DNA of 64,000 nucleotides from assembly GCA_947626145.1 (NCBI GenBank), contig CANQRB010000004.1, forward strand, positions 93,250 to 157,249. The letters are read 5' to 3'. Position numbers and translations under genes: made by a program. Below are positions 8,395-17,160 of the stretch, one piece after another. The stretch's first letter is position 1. Each line of letters starts with the position of its first letter. The notes beneath the pieces were generated by a model. That model worked only from the letters and a program-made list of their open reading frames with translations, did not search any database and had not been told where the DNA came from. Origin of the DNA: an uncultured Clostridia bacterium (GTDB lineage Bacteria; Bacillota; Clostridia; UMGS1883).

Positions 8395-9507
8395 TTAATC
8401 TCTTTCCACGTCAAATTCAGTGATTTCACCGGTGGCGGCGTTAACTTCGCACTCGTATTCATATCCGTTGCCCCGGAATTCAAGCTCATACTTCTGAATG
8501 CCGTCGTCCCACTCCAGCTTTGTCTTGGTGAAGTTGACCTGTCCGGCTGTCACTCCCGCCCGCTGAAGGGCCGCATTCTGGGCCTCCTCAAGGGTGATGG
8601 CGGCTCCGCTGCCCGCATTGGGATCAACGGCCGGCCCAACGCCGATGCCCTGCTGATAGCCCTTGAGCACCTCGGTCTTCCACTCGACGATCTCGCCGGT
8701 ATTGGCGTCCACTTCGCACTCATACTCGGTATTTCCGCTGATGAACTCAATGTCGTACCTGCTTCTGCCGTCGTCAATATCTCTCTTCTGCTTGGTGAAC
8801 ACGGCGTCCTCCGCGGCCACGCCCGCCCGGTCAAGAGCGATCTCCTTGGCCCGTTCGAGGGTTATGGCATAGGAAGCCTGATTGCCGCCGCCCAGATCAA
8901 TGGTTCCGCCGCCGGCAGCGCCGCCGCCGATAGCGTCCATCTCCCATTCAATAACGTTGCCGCTGGAGGCGTCGATCTCGGTCTCATACTCAATGGCTGA
9001 GGTACGGAAGTCCAGCTCGTACTTGACTATGCCGTCGTCCCGATCCAGCTTGGCCTTTGTAAAGGTAACGTCTCCCGCCGACAGTCCCGCTCTTGTGAGG
9101 ACGATATTCTTCGCCTCGTCAAGAGTTATGGCCGCCGTAACTCCGTTTGCCCCGCCGCCGGCAGGCGTCGTGTAATCACCGGTGACAATTATATCCGCGT
9201 CCGTGACCGTCGAAGAGCCGGCCTTGGAGGTCAGCTCGACCTTCTTCTCGTTCTCGTACCAGGCGACGTTCTTGTTCATAAGCTCGCCTATGGCCCGGAC
9301 GGGCAGGTATGTGGTACCGTTGTAAAGCACGGGATAAACCACGTTGCCGCTGGCGTCGCGGAAGGTCTGAACCTGTCCGTCGACCACGATGGTGAAATCC
9401 CGACGCAGCTGGGCCTGAATATCATCCACAAGCCCCGCTCCCATGGCTCCGATGGCTATGCCCGCACAGAGCACTCCCGCAGCGATAAACGCACATTTCT
9501 TTTTCAT
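8395..9507 (-). CDS. Exported protein with stalk (Cu-amine-oxidase-N-like) domain and three PepSY domains
   Basis: The 370-residue protein has a signal peptide (MKKK followed by a hydrophobic stretch to about residue 25). A stalk domain at about 35-105 carries NGTTYLPVRAIGELM, followed by a Gly/Ala linker. Three PepSY repeats start near residues 128, 213 and 302, with ITLDEAKNIVLTRAG, ITLERAKEIALDRAG and ITLEEAQNAALQRAG; each ends in a strand containing YE(C/T)E(V/I)(D/N)A. PepSY domains are often linked to peptidase inhibition or cell-surface regulation, and stalk domains to the cell envelope. AAAGGAGA precedes the ATG and a consensus promoter lies at 9548. Triple PepSY repeats joined to a stalk domain are seen in Clostridia; the exact role is unknown. 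Confidence 0.88.
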   Translation of the reverse strand: MKKKCAFIAAGVLCAGIAIGAMGAGLVDDIQAQLRRDFTIVVDGQVQTFRDASGNVVYPVLYNGTTYLPVRAIGELMNKNVAWYENEKKVELTSKAGSSTVTDADIIVTGDYTTPAGGGANGVTAAITLDEAKNIVLTRAGLSAGDVTFTKAKLDRDDGIVKYELDFRTSAIEYETEIDASSGNVIEWEMDAIGGGAAGGGTIDLGGGNQASYAITLERAKEIALDRAGVAAEDAVFTKQKRDIDDGRSRYDIEFISGNTEYECEVDANTGEIVEWKTEVLKGYQQGIGVGPAVDPNAGSGAAITLEEAQNAALQRAGVTAGQVNFTKTKLEWDDGIQKYELEFRGNGYEYECEVNAATGEITEFDVERD

Positions 9508-9547
9508 TGTTTAATTCTCCTTTCGTTTTCCTACTTTCTCTATCAAC

Positions 9548-9576
9548 ATTATATACGATTTATCCCGCTTTGTCAA
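9548..9576 (-). promoter_or_regulatory. Consensus promoter of the PepSY/stalk gene
   Basis: On the minus strand TTGACA (9576-9571) and TATAAT (9553-9548) are 17 bp apart, about 40 bp before the start codon. Confidence 0.85.
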
Positions 9577-9602
9577 CAGGTCTTTTATGAACATTCTATA
9601 AA

Positions 9603-10139
9603 TTATAGACAATTAATCACTTTTTTCAGTTCGTCTGCCCACTTTTCCGCCGAACCGGAGGAGGGAATGTGGATAAAGCCGCAGTTTACCCCGCTGCCGT
9701 CCAGAAAGTGCAGTGTCTTGTACATGACGCAGTTGCAGGCGTAGGTTCCGGCGGAGTTGCTCACCGCGCAGTCGGCCGCCTCACAGATGCGCTTTATGGG
9801 CAGAGTTGAAAAATAGGCCGCCGGGCCGTCCGGCACAAGCACATGATCGCAGTAAACCACGCCGTCATTGTCGGCCATGGCCTCGTCGCCGATGTTGATG
9901 GCGATGCGCTCCACGGTGAGCTTGCTCCTGCCCGCCTGACCGGTGAGGAGCACCGCGTCCACCCGATGCTCGCTGAGATAGCGGTGAAGCTCGTTAAAGG
10001 CCCGCTCGTAGGACGTGGGTATCAGCAGCTTCGATACGCGCTTGTCCCCTATCTCGTCAGGCAGAATATTCATCACCGCCGACGACATATTTTTTTCCAT
10101 CCCCCCGAAGGGGGTAAAGGCGGTCACAAGTATATCCAT
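9603..10139 (-). CDS. pcp: Pyroglutamyl-peptidase I (peptidase C15)
   Basis: The 178-residue cysteine peptidase removes N-terminal pyroglutamate from peptides in the cytoplasm. The family start LVTAFTPFGG is present. The catalytic triad can be traced: Glu in VERIAIN (about residue 77), Cys in GTYACNCVMY (about 135) and His in GFIHIP (about 158). It is shorter than the usual 200-215 residues, mainly through loss of loops and the C-terminal helix. It is the last gene of a minus-strand run and overlaps the end of the phosphopantetheinyl transferase gene by 16 bp, so it is translationally coupled to it. Confidence 0.85.
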   Translation of the reverse strand: MDILVTAFTPFGGMEKNMSSAVMNILPDEIGDKRVSKLLIPTSYERAFNELHRYLSEHRVDAVLLTGQAGRSKLTVERIAINIGDEAMADNDGVVYCDHVLVPDGPAAYFSTLPIKRICEAADCAVSNSAGTYACNCVMYKTLHFLDGSGVNCGFIHIPSSGSAEKWADELKKVINCL

Positions 10140-10615
10140 TTTATTTTTACATCCCTTTCCGTTTCCGAAGCGGCGGCACAGACAAGGCCGCCCTCGGAGA
10201 ATTTTATTATATTTACGTCCCCCACCCTGCCGCTCAGGGTGGAAAACAGTTCCATTCCGCTGAATATCCCCAGTCCGGTGAACTTCACATAAGCCTCCTT
10301 GGCCGTGAATATCTCGAAAAAGTTGTCTCTGTCGGCCGCCGCAAGCTCGTCCGGAGCGAAAAACCGCCGGGCGACGCCCATATATTTTTCGCCGTCCCGC
10401 CTGACCTCCAGATCCGCCCCAACCTCGCCGTGGCTGACGGCGCAGAGGACGTAGCCGTGACTGTCGGCAAAGGAGAAGCAGGGGCCGTCCACGGCGTAGG
10501 GCTTGCCGGTCGGACGGGTCTTTATCTCAAAAACCCGCTGCTGTCCGGTGAAATCCCGCAGCGCCATCTGGATGAACACGGCGCGGTCGTCGGTTTTGCT
10601 CAGATAGGCGATCAT
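10124..10615 (-). CDS. 4'-phosphopantetheinyl transferase, Sfp type
   Basis: The 163-residue protein transfers phosphopantetheine from CoA to carrier proteins. The Mg-binding motif appears as VGADLEV (about residue 73) and the second signature as FTAKEAYVKFTGLGI (about residue 105). It is shorter than Sfp (about 224), with a reduced N-terminal half, as in many Clostridial homologues. No polyketide or peptide synthetase is visible in this window, so the partner may be the fatty-acid acyl carrier protein or a remote cluster. Its start overlaps the rsmE stop by 4 bp (ATGA), and its end overlaps pcp. Confidence 0.85.
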   Translation of the reverse strand: MIAYLSKTDDRAVFIQMALRDFTGQQRVFEIKTRPTGKPYAVDGPCFSFADSHGYVLCAVSHGEVGADLEVRRDGEKYMGVARRFFAPDELAAADRDNFFEIFTAKEAYVKFTGLGIFSGMELFSTLSGRVGDVNIIKFSEGGLVCAAASETERDVKIKWIYL

Positions 10616-11340
10616 TCCATATCCCCCAATTCGTACAGGACCAGCGCCGCCGCCACAAGTCCGGCGGTTTCGGTCCTGAGTATCCGCGGGCCAAGGGTCA
10701 CCGGCGTTATGCCCGCCGACCGGGCCAGCGCCGCCTCGGACTCCTCAAATCCCCCCTCGGGGCCGATGAATATGCCTAAGGTTCCGGCGGTTTTGCCCCG
10801 GAGGAAGTCCCTGACGGGCAGACGGCGCTCCTCCTCATAGGGTATGAAGGCCAGATCCAGCCCACCGGCCATTTCCACCGCTTTGTCAAAGGGAACCGGA
10901 GCGCAGACCTCCGGAAGGATGCCCCGCCGGCTCTGCTTGGCGGCCTCGGCGGCGATTTTCCGCAGACGCTCCACCTTGCTCTCCTTATCCAGTCTTGCCA
11001 CTATTCTCGCGGTGTTCACAGGAACCACCCGAGCGACGCCGATTTCCGTGGCCTTCTGGACGATAAATTCCAGCTTGGGATTTTTGGGTATGGCCTGAAA
11101 GAGGGTTATTTTCACCTTCGGCTCGGTGGGGGCGGGATAGGCCCGGCTTATTTCCGCCGTCACCTCTCCGCCCTCAAGGGCGGTTATAACCCCGTCATAA
11201 AACATTCCCCCGCCGTCGCAGAGGGTCAGGCCGTCGCCGGGGCGCATACGCAGCACACGGCCTATGTGACCGGCCTCGTCGCCGGTTATGCGCGCCGTAT
11301 TCCCCGCAATCTGCGATCTGTCAACAAAAAAGTTCGCCAT
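10612..11340 (-). CDS. rsmE: 16S rRNA (uracil-1498-N3)-methyltransferase
   Basis: The 242-residue SPOUT-class enzyme methylates U1498 of 16S rRNA. The N-terminal PUA-like domain starts with FFVDRSQIAGN and has HIGRVLRMRPGD (about residue 26). The C-terminal trefoil-knot motifs FIGPEGGFEESE (about residue 190) and LGPRILRTETA (about 216) bind S-adenosylmethionine. It follows prmA by 16 bp on the minus strand; prmA-rsmE is a very common gene pair in Firmicutes. Confidence 0.95.
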   Translation of the reverse strand: MANFFVDRSQIAGNTARITGDEAGHIGRVLRMRPGDGLTLCDGGGMFYDGVITALEGGEVTAEISRAYPAPTEPKVKITLFQAIPKNPKLEFIVQKATEIGVARVVPVNTARIVARLDKESKVERLRKIAAEAAKQSRRGILPEVCAPVPFDKAVEMAGGLDLAFIPYEEERRLPVRDFLRGKTAGTLGIFIGPEGGFEESEAALARSAGITPVTLGPRILRTETAGLVAAALVLYELGDME

Positions 11341-11356
11341 ATAAACTGTCCCTTTT

Positions 11357-12325
11357 CTAAACCGATACTATACAGTACCAATCGTTTTCATTTTTCTGCT
11401 CAAGAATGGTGAAGCCGTTTTCCTCCAAAGCCCGAAGCACCTCGTCCAGCCGGGGCTCAATGATGCCGCAGCAGATGAACACCCCGCCCTTTTTCATATA
11501 ACGGCGGGCGTCGTCACAGAGGGGGATTATCACATCCGCCACAATGTTGGCGACCACTATGTCGAAGCCGCCCATGCCGGCAACCTCGTTCTTAAACTCC
11601 TCGTCCCGCAGTATATTGCCGGACTTCACGTCGTAAATATCCGGCCCTATGCCGTTGAGGGCGGCGTTGCCGTAGGCGATTTTCCGGCAGTTGGGGTCAA
11701 TGTCGATGGCGTAGGCGTACCCCGCCCCCAGCATCAGGGCGATGATTGAGAGTATGCCGCTGCCGCAGCCAAGGTCAAGCACGCTCATGCCCGGCTTTAC
11801 CCGCTTGTCCAGCTGCTCCACGCAGAGGCGGGTAGTCTCGTGCTGGCCGCTGCCGAAGGTCATGCCCGGGTCGATGTTGAACACGATCTTCCCCTCGGCG
11901 TTATCCAGAGTTTCCCACTCCGGCTTGATTATCAGCCGGTCGCCCACCGGTATGGGATGGAAATACTGCTTCCAGTTATTTTCCCAGTCCTCCTCGGAAA
12001 GGCTCTTTATCTCCAGCTCCAGCCGGCCGAAGCGGCCGTCGGGATCCAGACTTTTCAGGGCGTTCAGCTCGGAGCGCACCCGTGCAAGCTGGGCGGCGCC
12101 GTTCTCGTTGTCGCTGAGGTAGATCTTGACCTTGGTTTCCCCCTGCTTTTCGGCCATGAGCCCGTCGTCCACATAGTCCCAGTATTGATGATTATTTTCC
12201 AAAAAATCGTTAAAATCGTCCTTATCCTCTATTTCAAAGCCGCCGATATTCATATCCAGCAGCCGCCCGCAGACCGGATCTATTCCCTCCGCCGTGGTAA
12301 AAATGCTGACCTGTAGCCAGTTCAT
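11357..12325 (-). CDS. prmA: Ribosomal protein L11 methyltransferase
   Basis: The 322-residue enzyme trimethylates ribosomal protein L11. The N-terminal L11-recognition domain spans about 1-120. The class I methyltransferase core has the linker motif DPGMTFGSGQHETT (about residue 158) and the SAM-binding site LDLGCGSGILSI (about 182). A later VVANIVADVI motif corresponds to the NPP(Y/F)-like site of the family. The gene is first in the prmA-rsmE-PPTase-pcp run and has a consensus-like promoter at 12397. Confidence 0.95.
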   Translation of the reverse strand: MNWLQVSIFTTAEGIDPVCGRLLDMNIGGFEIEDKDDFNDFLENNHQYWDYVDDGLMAEKQGETKVKIYLSDNENGAAQLARVRSELNALKSLDPDGRFGRLELEIKSLSEEDWENNWKQYFHPIPVGDRLIIKPEWETLDNAEGKIVFNIDPGMTFGSGQHETTRLCVEQLDKRVKPGMSVLDLGCGSGILSIIALMLGAGYAYAIDIDPNCRKIAYGNAALNGIGPDIYDVKSGNILRDEEFKNEVAGMGGFDIVVANIVADVIIPLCDDARRYMKKGGVFICCGIIEPRLDEVLRALEENGFTILEQKNENDWYCIVSV

Positions 12326-12396
12326 CGCATCACCCTGTTTCTTTTCATTATTTAAGGCACAGTGGCCGCCGGCGGGCCATGTGCGGTATTATCTTA

Positions 12397-12425
12397 AGTA
12401 TAACACTAATGTATTTAATTGTCAA
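12397..12425 (-). promoter_or_regulatory. Promoter of the prmA operon
   Basis: On the minus strand TTGACA (12425-12420) and TATACT (12402-12397) are 17 bp apart, 72 bp before prmA. Confidence 0.8.
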
Positions 12426-12456
12426 GTAATACCGGGCCGGATTTGGTACGCTTTTA

Positions 12457-12693
12457 TACCAATTCTTAATAATTACGGTAACAAAGACAGATAAAAAAGG
12501 CTTCCCCTGGAGGGGAAGCTGTCGGCGTCAGCCGACTGATGAGGTGTAGCCGCTGTGCGGCGTTAAATATATGTGTATTTTATAACGGATGCTTCGCATC
12601 CTGCACCTCATCCGGCACTTCGTGCCACCGTCAGACAATGCCTGTCCCCTCAGAGGGGAAGGCTTTATCAGACGCTTTTAGTTGGGATTGGTA
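12457..12693 (-). mobile_element. MITE-like palindromic element, copy 2 (inverted)
   Basis: The same hairpin series as copy 1 is present in opposite orientation, 237 bp, flanked by TA on both sides. The right-hand terminal repeat is clear (CTAAAAGCGTCTG read inversely; TTGGGATTGGTA at the edge). The left one has decayed to TACCAATTCTTAATAATTA. It begins 5 bp beyond the stop of the hybrid kinase gene at 12699. In this orientation its GGCTTCCCC..GGGGAAGCC plus T-run hairpin (about 12494-12520) can terminate the kinase transcript. Confidence 0.78.
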
Positions 12694-12698
12694 TGCAC

Positions 12699-14921
12699 TT
12701 ATTTCTTCACTTTCTTCTTATTGAACAGCTCGTTCATCTTGGCCTGAACTGCGGCCGCCTCCAGCGGCTTGGAAATGTGGGCGTTCATGCCGGCCTCCCT
12801 GCTCTTGCGCTCGTCCTCGGCAAAGGCGTTGGCCGTCATGGCAAAGATCGGCACAGTACGGGCGTCGGGCCTGTCCATGGCGCGTATGGCTCTGGTGGCG
12901 TCGTATCCGTTCATGTTGGGCATCTGCACATCCATGAGGATAAGGTCATAATATCCCTGCGGAGAGGCTTCAAAGGCCGCCACGGCCTTCGCTCCGTCCT
13001 CCGCCGTGTCGATCTCGGCGCCGGTGGATTCGCCCAGGAGCTCGATGGCTATCTCACGGTTGAGCTCGTTATCCTCCGCCAGAAGTATGTGCTTGCCGCG
13101 GAAGTCGTACTCCGCCGCTCCGGCGGCGGCAGAGGCATCGCCGGAATGGCTGCCCCAGACTATGGGCTGGGCGCCGGCAATCGTCACAAAGGGCATTTCG
13201 ATAATGAAGCTGCTGCCCTCCCCGAGCACGCTCTCCACCTTTATGCTGCCGCCCATCATCTCGGTAAAGCTCTTTACGATGGAAAGTCCCAGACCGGTAC
13301 CGCCATATTTGCGCTCAACGCCGGTATGCTCCTGCTCGAAGGCCTCGAATATCTTGTCGAAGTTCTCCTCCTTGATGCCTATTCCGGTATCCCGAACCTC
13401 AAAGCGCAGCCAAAGCCTGCCCTCCCCGCGGGAAAGCTCGGTCACCGTCAGCGTCACGCTGCCGCCCTCCGGAGTAAACTTCATGGCGTTGGAAAGCAGG
13501 TTGTTCAGCACCTGATTTAACCGCAGGGAGTCGCCCATAAGGCTGTCGTCGATATTACCGTTTATGACGGTTTTGTACTCTATCTGCTTTGTCACCGCCT
13601 GAGCCGTCTGGACGGCGTCAAGATTTTCCATAAAGACGGCCATGTCAAAGGCCTCGTTCTTTATCTCGATTTTGCCGCTCTCAATCTTCGACATATCAAG
13701 CACGTCGTTTATGAGGGAGAGCAGGTGCTTGGAGGAAAGGGACTGCTTTCTCAGGCAGTCCTCCACCTTCTCCGGATCGTTCAGATTTTGACGGGCAATG
13801 GTGTTCATGCCGATTATGCCGTTCATGGGGGTGCGTATCTCGTGGCTCATGCGGCTGAGGAACTCGCTCTTGGCAAGGTTGGCCCTCTCGGCCCGCTCCT
13901 GAGCGGATACCGCAGCCTCGTTGGCCGCCATGAGCTGCTCCGCGTGACGGCGGGCGATGAGGACGTAAACGACAAACAGCAGGCTCAGCAGCAGGAACAC
14001 CACCGCCAGCACCAGCAGGGCGTTGGCGTTCAGCTTGGAGGTCAGGCCGCTTATCATCGTATCCAGCACATCGTAGGGTATCTCCACCAGCATGTACCAG
14101 TCGGTGCCGTCGATGGGGGTGTAGTACATACACTGCATATTGCCCGACGCCGAAAACACCGTCATACCGCTCTGCCCGTCGGCGAAGTCCTTCCTCATGC
14201 GCTCAAGGGAATAGTCGTCCTCAAACTCGGCATAGCTGTCCATCTTGGAGAAAATGTTGGTGCCCCGCGGCAGACCGTCGTTATAGGTGTTGTAAACGAC
14301 AAAGCTGCCGTTTCGGGTGACAATGCTGGAATAGGTCCGGCCCTCCACGTTCTGAAGGTCCAGCTGGGCGCTGAACTTGTCGCTGCTCAATCCGGCCAGC
14401 ACGGCCACAAAGGTCCGGCCCTGAAATTCAACGGGCTCCACGGTGGTGCCCATTATTATCATGTTTTCGTTGAGCAGAGCCTCGTTATATGAAATCTGAT
14501 TTGGAACGCCGTTCAGCAGATCGGAAAGAAAGCTGAGCCGGGAGGCCGCCGGACGCACGCCGTCACGGCTGTAATAATTGCCGTCCGTGTCCAGATAGGC
14601 CATAAAATCAAAATCGTTGTATTCCTCCATTTGGGCGAGGAAAGCGGCAAGGGTGTCCTGACTTGCCAGATCGTCGTTCTTAAGGCCGACCGACACGGTC
14701 TGTAAATTGGAGAACCGGGCCTCCAGCTCCGTGTCAAAGTGGCTGACCGTCTGAGCCGCTATGGACTGGAGGTACATACGGTTCATCTCAAGGCCGGAGG
14801 TCATGGTTTCGTTAGCCGACTTCCTTATGAACCAGTAAAAGCAGACGGCGCAAACGGTAAAGACCCCGATCACCACAAGGATCGACATTCTTTTTTTAAC
14901 CGAATTCAGTTTATCTCTCAT
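12699..14921 (-). CDS. Hybrid sensor histidine kinase/response regulator with extracellular Cache-like domain
   Basis: The 740-residue membrane kinase has TM1 at about residues 12-30, a periplasmic or extracellular Cache-like sensor at about 35-290, and TM2 at about 295-320. A HisKA domain carries the phospho-accepting His360 ([13 protein letters not shown]). The HATPase domain has [15 protein letters not shown] and GTGLGLS, and a C-terminal receiver has the acceptor Asp664 in [13 protein letters not shown]. There is no output or HTH domain, so phosphate must pass to another protein or the receiver must act allosterically. The start overlaps the end of the upstream solute-binding/nucleotidase-C fusion gene by 11 bp, a strong sign that the two form one sensing unit. 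A MITE-like element follows the stop. Confidence 0.92.
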   Translation of the reverse strand: MRDKLNSVKKRMSILVVIGVFTVCAVCFYWFIRKSANETMTSGLEMNRMYLQSIAAQTVSHFDTELEARFSNLQTVSVGLKNDDLASQDTLAAFLAQMEEYNDFDFMAYLDTDGNYYSRDGVRPAASRLSFLSDLLNGVPNQISYNEALLNENMIIMGTTVEPVEFQGRTFVAVLAGLSSDKFSAQLDLQNVEGRTYSSIVTRNGSFVVYNTYNDGLPRGTNIFSKMDSYAEFEDDYSLERMRKDFADGQSGMTVFSASGNMQCMYYTPIDGTDWYMLVEIPYDVLDTMISGLTSKLNANALLVLAVVFLLLSLLFVVYVLIARRHAEQLMAANEAAVSAQERAERANLAKSEFLSRMSHEIRTPMNGIIGMNTIARQNLNDPEKVEDCLRKQSLSSKHLLSLINDVLDMSKIESGKIEIKNEAFDMAVFMENLDAVQTAQAVTKQIEYKTVINGNIDDSLMGDSLRLNQVLNNLLSNAMKFTPEGGSVTLTVTELSRGEGRLWLRFEVRDTGIGIKEENFDKIFEAFEQEHTGVERKYGGTGLGLSIVKSFTEMMGGSIKVESVLGEGSSFIIEMPFVTIAGAQPIVWGSHSGDASAAAGAAEYDFRGKHILLAEDNELNREIAIELLGESTGAEIDTAEDGAKAVAAFEASPQGYYDLILMDVQMPNMNGYDATRAIRAMDRPDARTVPIFAMTANAFAEDERKSREAGMNAHISKPLEAAAVQAKMNELFNKKKVKK

Positions 14922-16869
14922 CCGCGGACACCACCTTTATCCGGCCTTCCAACTTAGCTGTTATCGCCTCGTTCGCATGGTTTTCAAAATAAAGCTGCAG
15001 GGCGTCGGTAAAAGTGCGGCCGGTTTCGGCTATGAGTTCGACATTCTTTGCCGGCGGGGTGGTATCGCTGTAAATGTTGAACATGACATAGCCGTCGCCG
15101 TTGTTGTCGTTGTATCCGTTCTGACCGGCCATATAACCCGTCATCGCCACGGTGAACGTGTCATTGTCGTTCAGCGGCGAGCCGTCCGGCAGCGTCACGT
15201 CCAGCAGCTCCGCGGGACTGTCCTCCGTGGGGGCGCGGAAGGTGTAGCACAGGCCGGCCACATTGAGGAAGCGTCCGCCGGGGATGCCGCTGTCCTGGTT
15301 TATGAGGGTGATGCCGTTGGCAAGGGCGCTCTTAACGGTGGCCCCGTCGGTTTTCAGTACCACGACCTCGTTGGGATAGGGGCAGACCGCGTCAAGGTCA
15401 TAGCCAAACACGTTGCCCTTATACAGACTGCTGCGAACGGAGCCGCCGTTGACGAGGGCGATGTCGGCCCCGGTCATTTCCTTTACGGCGTCGGAAACCA
15501 GATTGCCGACAGCCGTTTCCTCACGGCGGGTGTTATAGTTTTCAAAAATCAGGTCATCGGCCATGACGCCCACAAGGGTGTGATCGTACTCGACCTCCTC
15601 GTCGCCGTTTACAAAATAATTATCCACATTGGCGAGGGCCTCATCGACGGTCATTTCCCCGTTAAGAGAGGCTATCATCTGATTGCCGAAATATTGGAGC
15701 AGCTTCGCGGGGAACTGGAGGTTATAAATATAGCCGTTTTCCACACAGTCCGCAAGGCCCGGGGGCACTTCGCCGGCGTCCGCCGTCATTCCGTTCAGAT
15801 AGGACTGGGCGGCTCCGCCGTCGGCAATGACGGCCTTCTGGCCCTCCTCCGAGGACAGCAGCGACAGTATCCTGTCCGCGGCGTCCAGCTTTTTCTCATT
15901 GCCCTTTTCGCCGAGATCAGCGTTGATCCCCAAAAAGGCGGCGGGTGTCACCATGGTCCAGGGGTGGTTGCCCTTATCGCTGAGGAACGGCAGCATGGCA
16001 AATTCATATTCGCCGCCGCCCCCGTTAAGGGTATTGAAGAAATCAATGGTTCCGTATGTTATAAACATCGTGCCGTTCAGCATACGCTCAAGCACGGGGG
16101 TGGCGTTGCCCTTCTGTCCGGTCAGCCGCGAGGGGTCAATATATCCCCGCTCCGCCATGGCGGAAACCACGTCGATGCTGTGGGACATACCGTCGGCAAA
16201 GCCGCTTTCACGGGTGGTGAGCTTCTGACGCCAGGTCACTCCGTCGGCCAGGCCGAGGAAGTCGGGTATCTGAGTCCCGATGAAATACGCGGAAACGGTG
16301 GGGAGATCCATGGAGCTGAAGGCGAACATTACGTTGTCCAGATCCTCTTTGCCAAGGCCCTGCCCGCTCACCTTATCCATCATGGCCAAAAGGGCCCCGT
16401 TGTCGGCGGGAGCAATGTCCGCCCCGGCCTGCTCCGCCATGGAGACGTTATATATATAGCCGGAATATTTGCCGGGCATGGGAATGAAGTGCGTCCTGCC
16501 GTCTATTTGCAGGCTTTTGGTTATGCCGGCCTGATATTTGGAGGCGTAGGTCATGGCGCTCAGGTCCATGACGTAATCCTTCGCGTTGCCGGTGGGCATA
16601 TTGGTGGTGACAATATCCGTGCCGTGGCCGCTGCGGAGACGGCGCTCGCTTTCGCCGTCGATGGTGGCCTCGGCGTTGATCTCAACCCGGAGGTCAATGT
16701 CGGGATAGGTGTCCTCCACCAGCTTTTCAAAATTCTTCAGCTCGCTGCTGTACATCATCGTGATCGGCAAACGCCCCACGGTCCCGGTCTTTTCCTCGGG
16801 AGCGGGTTCACTTCCGCATCCGGCCAGCAGCATAAGGGATACGGCGGCACACATAAGTCTCTTTTTCAT
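14911..16869 (-). CDS. Lipoprotein: extracellular solute-binding domain fused to 5'-nucleotidase C-terminal domain
   Basis: The 652-residue protein has a lipobox (LAGC, Cys18), so it is anchored on the outer face of the membrane. Residues about 35-400 look like a family 1 extracellular solute-binding protein ([16 protein letters not shown], then [13 protein letters not shown] and [15 protein letters not shown]). Residues about 445-625 match the 5'-nucleotidase C-terminal domain: [14 protein letters not shown] near 450, [12 protein letters not shown] near 473, and [13 protein letters not shown]. The metallophosphatase half that normally precedes this domain is absent, so nucleotide hydrolysis is not expected; the domain may only bind a nucleoside-like ligand. 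GGAGG precedes the ATG. The stop overlaps the start of the hybrid kinase. No ABC permease is adjacent, so a sensory role is more likely than transport (inference). Confidence 0.85.
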   Translation of the reverse strand: MKKRLMCAAVSLMLLAGCGSEPAPEEKTGTVGRLPITMMYSSELKNFEKLVEDTYPDIDLRVEINAEATIDGESERRLRSGHGTDIVTTNMPTGNAKDYVMDLSAMTYASKYQAGITKSLQIDGRTHFIPMPGKYSGYIYNVSMAEQAGADIAPADNGALLAMMDKVSGQGLGKEDLDNVMFAFSSMDLPTVSAYFIGTQIPDFLGLADGVTWRQKLTTRESGFADGMSHSIDVVSAMAERGYIDPSRLTGQKGNATPVLERMLNGTMFITYGTIDFFNTLNGGGGEYEFAMLPFLSDKGNHPWTMVTPAAFLGINADLGEKGNEKKLDAADRILSLLSSEEGQKAVIADGGAAQSYLNGMTADAGEVPPGLADCVENGYIYNLQFPAKLLQYFGNQMIASLNGEMTVDEALANVDNYFVNGDEEVEYDHTLVGVMADDLIFENYNTRREETAVGNLVSDAVKEMTGADIALVNGGSVRSSLYKGNVFGYDLDAVCPYPNEVVVLKTDGATVKSALANGITLINQDSGIPGGRFLNVAGLCYTFRAPTEDSPAELLDVTLPDGSPLNDNDTFTVAMTGYMAGQNGYNDNNGDGYVMFNIYSDTTPPAKNVELIAETGRTFTDALQLYFENHANEAITAKLEGRIKVVSADER

Positions 16870-16915
16870 CTCGCAACCTCCGCCTCTATTGATTTTTGAT
16901 ATATTTTCGGGCTTA

Positions 16916-17160
16916 TACTAATCCCAATTAAAAGCGTCTAATAAAGCCTTCCCCTTCGAGGGGAAGGTGGCACGAAGTGCCGGATGAGGTGTAGGATGCG
17001 AAGCATCCGTTATACTTTTACGGTTACATTAACGCCGCATAGCGGCTACACCTCATCAGTCGGCTAACGCCGACAGCTTCCCCTCAAGGGGAAGCCTTTT
17101 TAATCTGTCATTGTTACCATAATAAACTCACATATTGGTGATTTTAATTTGGGATTAGTA
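16916..17160 (+). mobile_element. MITE-like palindromic element, copy 3
   Basis: This is a 245-bp copy, the same length as copy 1 and nearly identical to it. It has TACTAATCCCAATTAAAA and TTTTAATTTGGGATTAGTA ends, with TA on both sides. The right edge is the base just before the stop triplet (TTA, read as TAA) of the kinase gene at 17161. The left edge lies 46 bp upstream of the solute-binding fusion start, so the left terminal repeat may contribute a weak TATAAG -10 to that gene. Confidence 0.82.

Noticed and set aside
10430-10840. 136-residue plus-strand frame across the PPTase/rsmE junction
   Set aside because: Antisense to two well-supported overlapping genes.
12457-12693. Invertible promoter or phase-variation switch at the inverted MITE copy
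   Set aside because: The inverted orientation is explained by an independent insertion; the ends are decayed and no recombinase gene is nearby.
14977-16899. 640-residue plus-strand frame opposite the solute-binding fusion
   Set aside because: Shadow frame; the minus strand has a signal peptide, lipobox and recognisable domains.
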